Shown: in pieces, positions 7,678 through 15,473 of the stretch | Layout of the letters: each line of letters starts with the position of its first letter | Position numbering within the stretch: the first letter of the stretch is position 1 | DNA from: an uncultured Flavobacteriales bacterium | GTDB taxonomy: Bacteria > Bacteroidota > Bacteroidia > Flavobacteriales_D > Sanyastnellaceae | DNA: 20,587 bases | Assembly (NCBI GenBank): GCA_937974555.1 | Contig: CALJKR010000042.1 | Location: forward strand, 1 to 20,587 | Direction of reading: 5' to 3' | Translations under genes and position numbers: made by a program | The notes under the pieces: model-generated | The model's database searches: none | What the model was told of the DNA's origin: nothing | What the model saw: the letters and a program-made list of their open reading frames with translations, nothing else

Positions 7678-10600
7678 ATGAAGCAGATATCCAAATTTTT
7701 ATCGCTCGTTTTTGTGTTGTGTTTTATGCAGTCCTATGCGCAGATGTACCGCACGGTTGCCAGCGGAAGTTGGACAACCTTATCTACATGGGAATCCAGC
7801 TCAAATGGTGGACTTAGTTGGGCAGCAGCCACAGCCTCTCCCACCAGCGCCAGTGGGACTATTCAAATTTTGAATGGCCACACGGTAACAGCTACTACGG
7901 TTACCGTCGATCAATTGACAATCGAAAGCGGAGGAACATTGAGTATTGCTACCGGCATTACCGTTACCATTGCCAACGCTGCAGATGCAATAGACTGTAG
8001 TGTTTTGGGTACCATATCAAACGCAGGGACCATCACGCCCACGGGAAACGTGACCATTGGAAATGGAGGAAAATATGTTCACGCAGCCAGCGGAGGTCCT
8101 GTAGCAACTTGCACTTGGGCCACGGGTTCCACATGTGAATTTACAGGATTTACTTCTGGAGCCATGCCAAGCAACTTGACTCAAAACTATTATAACTTGA
8201 CTTGGAATTGTGCTTCTCAAACGGGAGCTGCAAACTTTGCGGGAGCCGTTGCAACGGTGAACGGTACTTTCAATGTTAAAAATACCGGAACCTCAGAGTT
8301 AAGATTAACGGGGGCTACAAATTTGGCTATCAGTATCGCTGGTGATTTCATCATTGGAGGAAATACAGTTGGGGGAAATTGCAATGTAGATATCTGCACA
8401 GGAGCTGCTGCCTCAGCATTTGTTTTTCTCAAGGGAAGCTTAATTATTTCAGCGGGACGATTGGCTTGCACCAATACCGCCAATCAACGATTTGTGTATT
8501 TCGAATCCAACTTGGGTAATATTCAAGACATCAATATCACAACATCAGTAGTCGCTTTTCCACATGCTTTTGATTTTGCAGTTACCACCAGCAATGGATC
8601 TAAAGTGCGTCTTTTGTCCAATGTAACTTCAACTGGAAATTTGGAATGCAGTGCAGGTTCTACTTTGGATTTCCAAACTTTTGTATGGGATGGTGCCCAG
8701 TTGACTGGAAAGACATTTTATGCGTGGTCAGGTGCCCATTTGATTTCTGCCAATACCAGTACAGTAGGTGCTTTTAATACAACAGGCGCCAATGGTTCCA
8801 TTCAATTATCCGGAACCAGAACTTTTAGTGGTGCGCACTTTACATTCAATGGCACAGCAGCGCAGAAGACGGGTTCTGGTGTTACTACAATTGGAAATTT
8901 AACCATAAACAACGTGGGCTCCACGGTTAGTTTGACCAATGGATGCACCATGTCTGGAATATTGACATTGACCAGTGGTAAATTGATTTTGGGTAACAAC
9001 ACATTGACCATGACCAACAATTCTCCTTCCGCGGTTGTTGGGGGATCTGTTGATGCGCACGTCATTACAGGGGATCCATTTTTATCGGCAACTTTGGGCA
9101 AGTTTGCACGTGCCATTACCTCTACCACGTTCCCAGCTACTTATGTTTTTCCAGTTGGAAATAACACGGGGTATATGCCCATGAGGCTTACTTTCTCGGC
9201 CAATAGTACTGCACGAAATGTGACCGTTTATGCCATGAATGGGACACAATCCAGTGTCTCCTCTTCTCCCAGTTACCTTTCCAATCGTTACTGGATTACC
9301 GATCTTTCAACCACCACTGGAACTTATTCTTATTCTGCCGTTTTTGAGTTCCCGGCTGTAGACGTGGTGGGTGGATTTTCTTCGCTTCAATTGTACAAAG
9401 CAAGTACATCATGGACCGATACGGGTTCTTCTGCCACTGCAACCAGTGTTACCTCCAGTGCTCTGACCAGTGCCTCTGCACCGTTGTCGGGCAGCGCCAC
9501 TTGGACGGCAAAAGGAACTACCTCTGGGACCAGTCCTCAAACCATCACTTTTGGTGCATTGTCGGCAGTGACCTACGGTGACCCCTCGTTTACATTGGGC
9601 GCAACGGCATCTTCAGGATTAGCAGTAACGTATACCAGTTCCAATACGGCAGTAGCCACCATTTCAGGAAGTACCGTGACCATTGTAGGAGTTGGAACAA
9701 CCACCATTACCGCTTCTCAAGCGGGTGACGCTTCATATTCTGCAGCCACACCGGTGACTCAGTCACTTGTGGTGAATCCAAAAACATTGACTGTGTCTGG
9801 AGCAGTGGCACAAAACAAGGTGTATGACGGAAACAATACCGCAACATTTACAGGCGCCACTTTGGTCGGAGTGGTTGGATCGGATGCGGTTACATTAACG
9901 AGTGCAGGAACGTTTAATACGATAAACGTTGCCACGGGAATCGGGATAACACCCAACTTTTATATTTCAGGAGCACAGTCCGGAAATTATACTTTGACAC
10001 AACCCTCGGGATTGTCAGCCAATATCACCCAAGCCTCCCAGACCATCACCTTTGGCCCATTGACTGCCGTTAGTTATGGAGGTGCGAATTTTAATTTAAC
10101 AGGGACGGCTTCTTCTGGGTTGACCGTTTCTTACACCAGTTCAAACACCTCAGTAGCCACTGTTTCAGGAAATACAGTGACCATCGTCGGAGTAGGCTCA
10201 ACCACCATCACAGCTTCTCAAGCAGGGAATACAAACGTGGCTCCTGCTACCAATGTGACGCAAACATTGACTGTCAATCAAGCATCACAAACCATCACAT
10301 TTGCAGCATTACCCAACAAGCTACTGACCGATGCTCCATTTGCATTGACCGCCACAGCGAGCTCAGGTTTGACGGTGACATATACCTCTTCCAATACCGC
10401 TGTCGCTACGGTATCAGGAAACACAGTAACCATCGTCGGATTGGGTTCAACCAATATCACAGCAAGCCAGTCTGGGAATGCCAATTATGCTGCGGCTACA
10501 TCTGTCATTCAAGCACAAGTGGTTTCCGCACCAGGCTTGGTTTGGTTCAATACCAGCGCGCTTCCAGGTGGGGTGAATAATTTTGGAACCTCACCCTATA

Positions 10601-13600
10601 CAGCAAGTACCGCCGCCAATGTCACAAGTACTGGTTTAATCAGAGGGGCCGGTGTGAGTACAACGGCAACTGCTGCTGCACGAGGTTGGGGTGGTGTGAA
10701 TTGGAGCCAATCGCTCACCGCAGATTTGGCATCAACTTCCTTTATCACCTTTGATGTGAACGTAGCAGCAGGTTACAAAATGGATCTTTTGGAAGTTTCT
10801 CCTTTTGCCTATCGACGATCTGCAAGCGGCCCTTCTCAAGCATTATTCCAATATTCATTGGATGGAGGTGTGAACTATACTACAATTTCGACATTGAGCT
10901 TTACCAACTCCGGAACCACGGGAGCGGTATTAGGGGCTATTGATCTTTCTACAATTTCTGCTTTGCAGAATTTGTACAATTGTACAACTGTTAAGTTTAA
11001 AATATTACCGTTTGGCGCTACGGCGGCTGGAGGAACATTTTATATTTACGATGTAAACAACTCTACAGCTGCAGATCTTTCATTGAATGGTGTATTGACC
11101 GCGTTGAGTGGCACCCCAACTGTTTCAATTACAAGTTCGGATGCGGACCAAGTGATTTGTAGTGGGGAATCGATAACCTTTACTGCCAGTGCATCAGCTA
11201 CCACATCTGTTACTTACCAATGGAAAAAGGATGGCGTAATTATTTCAGGAGCTACTGCTTCAACTTATACGACAACCACACTGACCAGCGGAAACATCAC
11301 TTGTGATATCAACGCATGCGGACAAACGGCCGGTTCAAATGCCATATATACCACTGTGATGGGTACGCCAACCATGACTTTCTCTTCTGGTTCAGGAGCT
11401 ACAGTGTGTTCAGGTACCTCGCCCACTTTTACAGCTACCGGGGCCAATAGTTATCAGTTCTTTGTGAATGGTACGGCACAAGGTTCCCCTTCATCGAGTG
11501 CCACATTTACTCCCTCGACCCCGCTATCAGGTGGAGACCAGGTTTGCGTTAGAGGATACAATGCCCTGCCTTTTACCATCGACGGAGATCTTTCAGATTC
11601 ATATTGGGGAGCGGCTTTGGCTAATTCTAATGTAGGTCCTGCTGCCAGTGGCTTTGGTGCCAATCGATTGGATGCGCTTTATTTGCGAAATGGAATGGGT
11701 TATTTGTTTGGAGGAATAGCTGGAAGCCTAGAAAATAGTTCAGGCAACAAAGTATTGTTATTTATTGATTGTAATTCTGGGGGATTCAATGCCCTTTCTT
11801 CATGGACATCTCGAAGCAATTCTCCTTATTATTCCATTCAAAATTTGAATGGCGGAATTCAGTTTGACAATGGCTTTGAACCCGATTATATCATGGGAAT
11901 CAATATTGCCAGCAATGTATTGTACTTCGATTTGTACAACATGCAAACCAACACCAATACTTATTTGGGTGCAAGTAATACGGGGACTATGTATGCATAT
12001 CAATCCAATACAGCTACCGGCGATTTTACCAAAGGCTTTGAATTTAGCATTCCGATGAATTTATTGGGCACACCTTCAGGTTCTTTAAAGGTGATGGCCA
12101 TGTTGGTGAATGATCCTGGTGCTGGCAATGCAACTTTTTTGAGTAATCAGTTTTTAAGCAGGGCCAATAATGGAGAAGGAAACTATGGCAGTGGGGCAGT
12201 AAACTTCAATGCTGCATCGCCTAATCCTGTAAATTATAGTGTTATTCAAGATTGTTATACAGAACAATGTATGTCTGTGGTGCAAAGCGTTACCCCCAGT
12301 GTTTCGATTGTATCTGATGATGCGGACAACAGTATTTGTCAAGGCGATTTGGTCACGTTTACGGCTACACCAACCAATGGTGGAACTGGAGCGTCATATC
12401 AATGGAAAATTAATGGTAGTGATGTGGGTTCCAATGTTTCGACATTGGGTACAACTACTTTGTCGAACAATGATGTTGTAAGTGTGGTTATGACAGCCAA
12501 TAACGCCTGTCAAACGCAAAATACAGCGACATCTAATTCCGTTTCGACCACTGTAAATACGGTGTATACCCCAACCATATCTGTAGCAAGTGATTTGTCA
12601 GGTAATGTAATTTGTGCTGCTTCAAATCCAACCGTAACTTTTACGGCAACTGTGACTTCTGGCGGAACAACACCAAGTTATCAGTGGAAAAAGAATGGGG
12701 TTAATGTGGGAACCAATTCAAACACCTATTCCGCTTCGGGATGGAATGGTGGTGATCAAATTACATGTGTTTTAACGGCCAACAATGTCTGTCAAACGGC
12801 ATCAACAGTCAACAGCAATACCATTACTTTAACGGCCGCTGCGTTGACTACATATTATTTGGATGCCGATGCTGATGGGTTTGGAAATTTGGCCATGGAT
12901 AGTGCTTCTTGTATTGCCCTTTCTGGGTATGTAACCAACAGTACCGATTGCAATGATGCATCGTCATTGATAAACCCCAATGCCACAGAAATTTGCAATG
13001 GCGTGGATGATGATTGTGATTCAAGTGTTGATGAAGGTGTTCAAGTAACGCCCAGTGTTTCAATAACCAGTGATGATGCGGATGCCAGCATCTGTTCAGG
13101 TACGACAGTTGTCTTTACAGCAACTGCTACCCAAGGGGGATCGGCCCCCGATTATCAATGGAAATTAAATGGTTCTAATGTGGGGGGTAACACTTCTACA
13201 TACACCACCGGTGGACTCCAAAATGGCGATGTCGTATCTTTGGTATTGACGGCCAACAATCTTTGTCAGACTTCGCCTACTGCCAATTCAAATTCAATTT
13301 CTTTTGTAGTAAATGTCAATGAAGTGTCCAGTGTGGCTATCTCCAGTGATTTAACTGGGAATACACTTTGCGGCAGTGCTAATGTTCAGTTTACGGCTAC
13401 CCCAAGCAACGCAGGCACATCACCTGTGTATCAATGGAAATTGAATGGAAATAACGTAGGATCAAACGCAACAAGTTACACTTTAAACGGAGCCGTTGCT
13501 GGTGATCAAATTGTGGTTGTCATGTCAACATTCCATGCTTGTCAAGTTTCGTCAACCCACAATTCAAATACCCTAACGTTGACTTCAGCAAGCACCAATT

Positions 13601-15345
13601 CTTATTACTTGGATGCTGACGCAGATGGGTATGGAAATCCGTCTTCCTTGGTTACAGATTGCGCTACTCCTGTAGGTTATATTACCCAGGCAGGTGACTG
13701 CAATGATGCCGATTCAGGAATTAATCCCGATGCCTTGGAAATTTGCAATGGTATAGATGACAATTGCAATAACCAGTCAGAGGAAGGATTAATCTTTTTA
13801 AATTTTTATTTGGATAATGATGGCGATGGTTATGGGGCCATCAGTAGTGTTCAATCCGCATGTGACGTAATTTCTGGATACATGATGGTGGGTGGTGATT
13901 GCAATGATGTCAATGTCAACATTCATCCTGGAGCTACAGAATTGTGCTCCAACAGTATTGATGATGATTGCGATGGATTAATCAATGAGGTTTGTCTTCC
14001 AGGCAATGATGAACCCCAGTATGCTTCCAATGCCATTCCTTCCATCAATCTAACATCTTGTAATACCTATACAGGAACCCTATTGGCTTGTACGCCATCA
14101 CCTGCAATGAATGGTACGTGGACTTCAGGACCGGATGTTTGGTATTATTTCACAGCCAATGGACCTGGTGTTACAATCCGCTGCACACCTGCCTCCAATG
14201 ATGTTGCGTTGGAATTAAGAACATATAGTGGAGATTTATTGAAAACGGCGAACGCCGTGGCAGGAGTGTCCGATGAGTATTTGAATTATGGAAATTTGAA
14301 CATCGGGCAACAATATTATTTGCGTGTTAGAAATGCCAATTCGGCTCAGGTAGGAGGTAATTTTAGTTTGTGCCTCAGAAGATTAACAGGGGCAGGTAAT
14401 TTGAATTACACCAATTCCATTATTTACGACACCGGTTGCGACATGGTATATGCAACCAACACGACAGGATCAACCAGTTGCAGTATACAATTAACCCCTG
14501 TATCTCCTGCAGGCGGACCAGCTTTGACGGGATATGGGTCGACAGTTATGTTGGCCAATTTTACTGGGGCTAATGGAGAGAAGGTGCAATACAACACCGT
14601 GTATTCTGCGACCATTAATCTTACTTATGCGCTACCCATAGGTGGCGGAGGAACCGAAAATGTGGTGGTTGGGAGAGTAACCGATAATCAGTTGAATGTT
14701 GTGTCACATGTTGATTTGGACTTGGGATCGGTTCATGCTTGCCCCAACCGAGTGGTTATTGGGGGATTAGTAAGAGCCAATATCTGGATGTGCGATGCGG
14801 TGAAGTATCAATGGAAATTTGAGCGAATGTTAAATGGCGTTCCTTATTTATCCAATGGAAATCCAGTAGTCATCGAGGCTTTTGGAGCCAATGGTACCCG
14901 AGATTTTTATTTGTACGGGAATTTGGGATTTGCAGCAGGAACAGAGTGGAGGGTTCAGATACGGCCTATTTTCGCCAATGGTGTTGTGGGTAGTTATGGA
15001 ACCAATTACCAATGCATGATATTCAAAGGAACCCTAGCGGCAATGCCAATGGTAGGGGGAGAAGAAGAAATAGCCCACGAAAAGAATTTAGAGTCGATGG
15101 GTGTTGACCCCGTTTTATACCCCAATCCATCTAGGACTGGAACTTTCAGAATAGATTGGTCCAATCAAGAAGAGTTGGAAACCACATTGGAGATCTGGGA
15201 CAGCCAAGGAAGGAAAGTAGGAGCGTGGAGATGGGAAGAGTTAAATGGCCATCAAGTGAATGGTAGTCATTGGGAATCAGGGGTCTATCAGGTAAGGGTA
15301 ACTCGAGGAAAGACCACTCACTGGATGAGATGGATGAAAATGTAA
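7678..15345 (+). CDS. Giant T9SS-exported mosaic surface protein (beta-helix, BIg2/YDG, Ig, MopE), gene 2
   Basis: 2555 residues from the ATG at 7678. The frame is open from 7615, but that ATG lies inside the terminator hairpin, whereas 7678 gives a proper signal peptide (MKQISKFLSLVF..., cleaved near SYAQ). Order by residue: a repetitive beta-helix-like region opening with SGSWTTLSTWES (about 23-610); BIg2-like repeat (621); YDG domain with KVYDGN (701-786); two more BIg2-like repeats (787, 870); a beta-rich module (954-1143); a divergent Ig (1146); an Ig from 1230 split by a CBM9/DOMON-like insert (about 1299-1521); Ig, Ig, MopE (1538-1789); Ig, Ig, MopE (1790-2041); a third MopE motif (2042-2106); a pre-peptidase-C-like sandwich (about 2111-2235); the Cys/Trp module (about 2246-2457); and a type A sorting domain around VLYPNPSRTGTFRIDW (about 2478-2555). 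No enzyme motif is seen. It is a likely surface adhesin or matrix protein. Confidence 0.93.
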   Translation: MKQISKFLSLVFVLCFMQSYAQMYRTVASGSWTTLSTWESSSNGGLSWAAATASPTSASGTIQILNGHTVTATTVTVDQLTIESGGTLSIATGITVTIANAADAIDCSVLGTISNAGTITPTGNVTIGNGGKYVHAASGGPVATCTWATGSTCEFTGFTSGAMPSNLTQNYYNLTWNCASQTGAANFAGAVATVNGTFNVKNTGTSELRLTGATNLAISIAGDFIIGGNTVGGNCNVDICTGAAASAFVFLKGSLIISAGRLACTNTANQRFVYFESNLGNIQDINITTSVVAFPHAFDFAVTTSNGSKVRLLSNVTSTGNLECSAGSTLDFQTFVWDGAQLTGKTFYAWSGAHLISANTSTVGAFNTTGANGSIQLSGTRTFSGAHFTFNGTAAQKTGSGVTTIGNLTINNVGSTVSLTNGCTMSGILTLTSGKLILGNNTLTMTNNSPSAVVGGSVDAHVITGDPFLSATLGKFARAITSTTFPATYVFPVGNNTGYMPMRLTFSANSTARNVTVYAMNGTQSSVSSSPSYLSNRYWITDLSTTTGTYSYSAVFEFPAVDVVGGFSSLQLYKASTSWTDTGSSATATSVTSSALTSASAPLSGSATWTAKGTTSGTSPQTITFGALSAVTYGDPSFTLGATASSGLAVTYTSSNTAVATISGSTVTIVGVGTTTITASQAGDASYSAATPVTQSLVVNPKTLTVSGAVAQNKVYDGNNTATFTGATLVGVVGSDAVTLTSAGTFNTINVATGIGITPNFYISGAQSGNYTLTQPSGLSANITQASQTITFGPLTAVSYGGANFNLTGTASSGLTVSYTSSNTSVATVSGNTVTIVGVGSTTITASQAGNTNVAPATNVTQTLTVNQASQTITFAALPNKLLTDAPFALTATASSGLTVTYTSSNTAVATVSGNTVTIVGLGSTNITASQSGNANYAAATSVIQAQVVSAPGLVWFNTSALPGGVNNFGTSPYTASTAANVTSTGLIRGAGVSTTATAAARGWGGVNWSQSLTADLASTSFITFDVNVAAGYKMDLLEVSPFAYRRSASGPSQALFQYSLDGGVNYTTISTLSFTNSGTTGAVLGAIDLSTISALQNLYNCTTVKFKILPFGATAAGGTFYIYDVNNSTAADLSLNGVLTALSGTPTVSITSSDADQVICSGESITFTASASATTSVTYQWKKDGVIISGATASTYTTTTLTSGNITCDINACGQTAGSNAIYTTVMGTPTMTFSSGSGATVCSGTSPTFTATGANSYQFFVNGTAQGSPSSSATFTPSTPLSGGDQVCVRGYNALPFTIDGDLSDSYWGAALANSNVGPAASGFGANRLDALYLRNGMGYLFGGIAGSLENSSGNKVLLFIDCNSGGFNALSSWTSRSNSPYYSIQNLNGGIQFDNGFEPDYIMGINIASNVLYFDLYNMQTNTNTYLGASNTGTMYAYQSNTATGDFTKGFEFSIPMNLLGTPSGSLKVMAMLVNDPGAGNATFLSNQFLSRANNGEGNYGSGAVNFNAASPNPVNYSVIQDCYTEQCMSVVQSVTPSVSIVSDDADNSICQGDLVTFTATPTNGGTGASYQWKINGSDVGSNVSTLGTTTLSNNDVVSVVMTANNACQTQNTATSNSVSTTVNTVYTPTISVASDLSGNVICAASNPTVTFTATVTSGGTTPSYQWKKNGVNVGTNSNTYSASGWNGGDQITCVLTANNVCQTASTVNSNTITLTAAALTTYYLDADADGFGNLAMDSASCIALSGYVTNSTDCNDASSLINPNATEICNGVDDDCDSSVDEGVQVTPSVSITSDDADASICSGTTVVFTATATQGGSAPDYQWKLNGSNVGGNTSTYTTGGLQNGDVVSLVLTANNLCQTSPTANSNSISFVVNVNEVSSVAISSDLTGNTLCGSANVQFTATPSNAGTSPVYQWKLNGNNVGSNATSYTLNGAVAGDQIVVVMSTFHACQVSSTHNSNTLTLTSASTNSYYLDADADGYGNPSSLVTDCATPVGYITQAGDCNDADSGINPDALEICNGIDDNCNNQSEEGLIFLNFYLDNDGDGYGAISSVQSACDVISGYMMVGGDCNDVNVNIHPGATELCSNSIDDDCDGLINEVCLPGNDEPQYASNAIPSINLTSCNTYTGTLLACTPSPAMNGTWTSGPDVWYYFTANGPGVTIRCTPASNDVALELRTYSGDLLKTANAVAGVSDEYLNYGNLNIGQQYYLRVRNANSAQVGGNFSLCLRRLTGAGNLNYTNSIIYDTGCDMVYATNTTGSTSCSIQLTPVSPAGGPALTGYGSTVMLANFTGANGEKVQYNTVYSATINLTYALPIGGGGTENVVVGRVTDNQLNVVSHVDLDLGSVHACPNRVVIGGLVRANIWMCDAVKYQWKFERMLNGVPYLSNGNPVVIEAFGANGTRDFYLYGNLGFAAGTEWRVQIRPIFANGVVGSYGTNYQCMIFKGTLAAMPMVGGEEEIAHEKNLESMGVDPVLYPNPSRTGTFRIDWSNQEELETTLEIWDSQGRKVGAWRWEELNGHQVNGSHWESGVYQVRVTRGKTTHWMRWMKM
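9538..10530 (+). repeat. BIg2-YDG-BIg2-BIg2 repeat block in gene 2
   Basis: Three copies of a BIg2-like unit of about 83 residues start near 9538, 10036 and 10285. Each runs QTITF-L-A, then TASSGL-V-YTSSNT-VATVSGN, then VTIVG-GST-ITASQ-GN. A YDG-domain unit (KVYDGNNTATFTGATL, then SGNYTLTQPSGLSANIT) sits between the first and second. BIg2-like and YDG domains are extracellular spacer and adhesin modules. Gene 3 carries a shorter version at 16494-17240. Confidence 0.8.
11572..12240 (+). other. CBM9/DOMON-like domain inserted in an Ig-like unit of gene 2
   Basis: An Ig-like unit starting near 11365 (VCSGTSPTFTATGANSYQFF) reaches GGDQVCVRGYN and then breaks into a domain of about 220 residues. 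That domain begins FTIDGDLSDSYWG, continues with DALYLRNGMGYLFGG and KVLLFIDCNSGG, and has KGFEFSIPMNLLG near its end. IDG-D-xxW at the start and a FEFSIP-x-x-LG strand late are typical of CBM9 or DOMON-like sandwiches. The Ig-like frame resumes with YTEQCMSVVQSVTPSVSIV. A carbohydrate ligand is possible but not shown by the sequence. Confidence 0.5.
12289..13797 (+). repeat. Two-unit en bloc duplication Ig-Ig-MopE in gene 2
   Basis: Unit 1 (12289-13044, 252 codons) holds an Ig with SDDADNSIC, an Ig with SDLSGNVIC and a MopE motif with YYLDADADGFG. Unit 2 (from 13045 to about 13797) holds an Ig with SDDADASIC, an Ig with SDLTGNTLC and a MopE motif with YYLDADADGYG. The first Ig copies resemble each other more than their neighbours, as do the second copies, and the order is identical. 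This points to duplication of the whole block rather than of single domains. Confidence 0.75.
13801..13998 (+). other. Third MopE-type motif of gene 2
   Basis: FYLDNDGDGYG is followed by GGDCNDVNVNIHPGATELC and IDDDCDGLINEVC, a complete putative metal-binding unit. With the two motifs inside the duplicated block, gene 2 has three. It directly precedes the pre-peptidase-C-like sandwich, the same order as in gene 1. Confidence 0.8.
14413..15050 (+). other. Conserved Cys/Trp module before the T9SS signal, gene 2 copy
   Basis: Homologous to the gene 1 module, with NSIIYDTGCDMVYATN, CSIQLTPVSP, HACPNR, VRANIWMCDAVKYQWKFE and WRVQIRPIFANGVVGSYG in the same order and spacing. It is followed by a Glu-rich linker (GGEEEIAHEKN) and the sorting domain. 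Paired Cys residues flank the CPNR and CDAV segments. Confidence 0.65.
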
Positions 15346-15348
15346 TTG

Positions 15349-15372
15349 AAAACGGGGCATTGCCCCGTTTTT
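15349..15372 (+). terminator. Intrinsic terminator after gene 2
   Basis: A 10-bp perfect stem, AAAACGGGGC pairing with GCCCCGTTTT, closes on a 3-nt ATT loop and runs into a T-tract, starting 4 nt after the stop codon. It is a strong rho-independent terminator, possibly bidirectional because of the left-hand A run. Confidence 0.93.
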
Positions 15373-15425
15373 ATTTGGTAAAATTAGATTCATGTTAAAG
15401 TAGCAATTCCTTTAGATAAAAATCA

Positions 15426-15455
15426 TTTGGTTTAGAATGGTTTAGGTTAAATTTG
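15426..15455 (+). promoter_or_regulatory. Bacteroidota-type promoter for gene 3
   Basis: A TTTG box (15426-15429) is followed after 18 nt by TAAATTTG (15448-15455), an exact match to the TAnnTTTG consensus with accepted spacing. The predicted transcript starts around 15460, leaving a short leader of about 15 nt before the ATG at 15474. It lies after the gene 2 terminator, so gene 3 has its own transcription start. Confidence 0.7.
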
Positions 15456-15473
15456 TCGACCTATAAAAACCAT

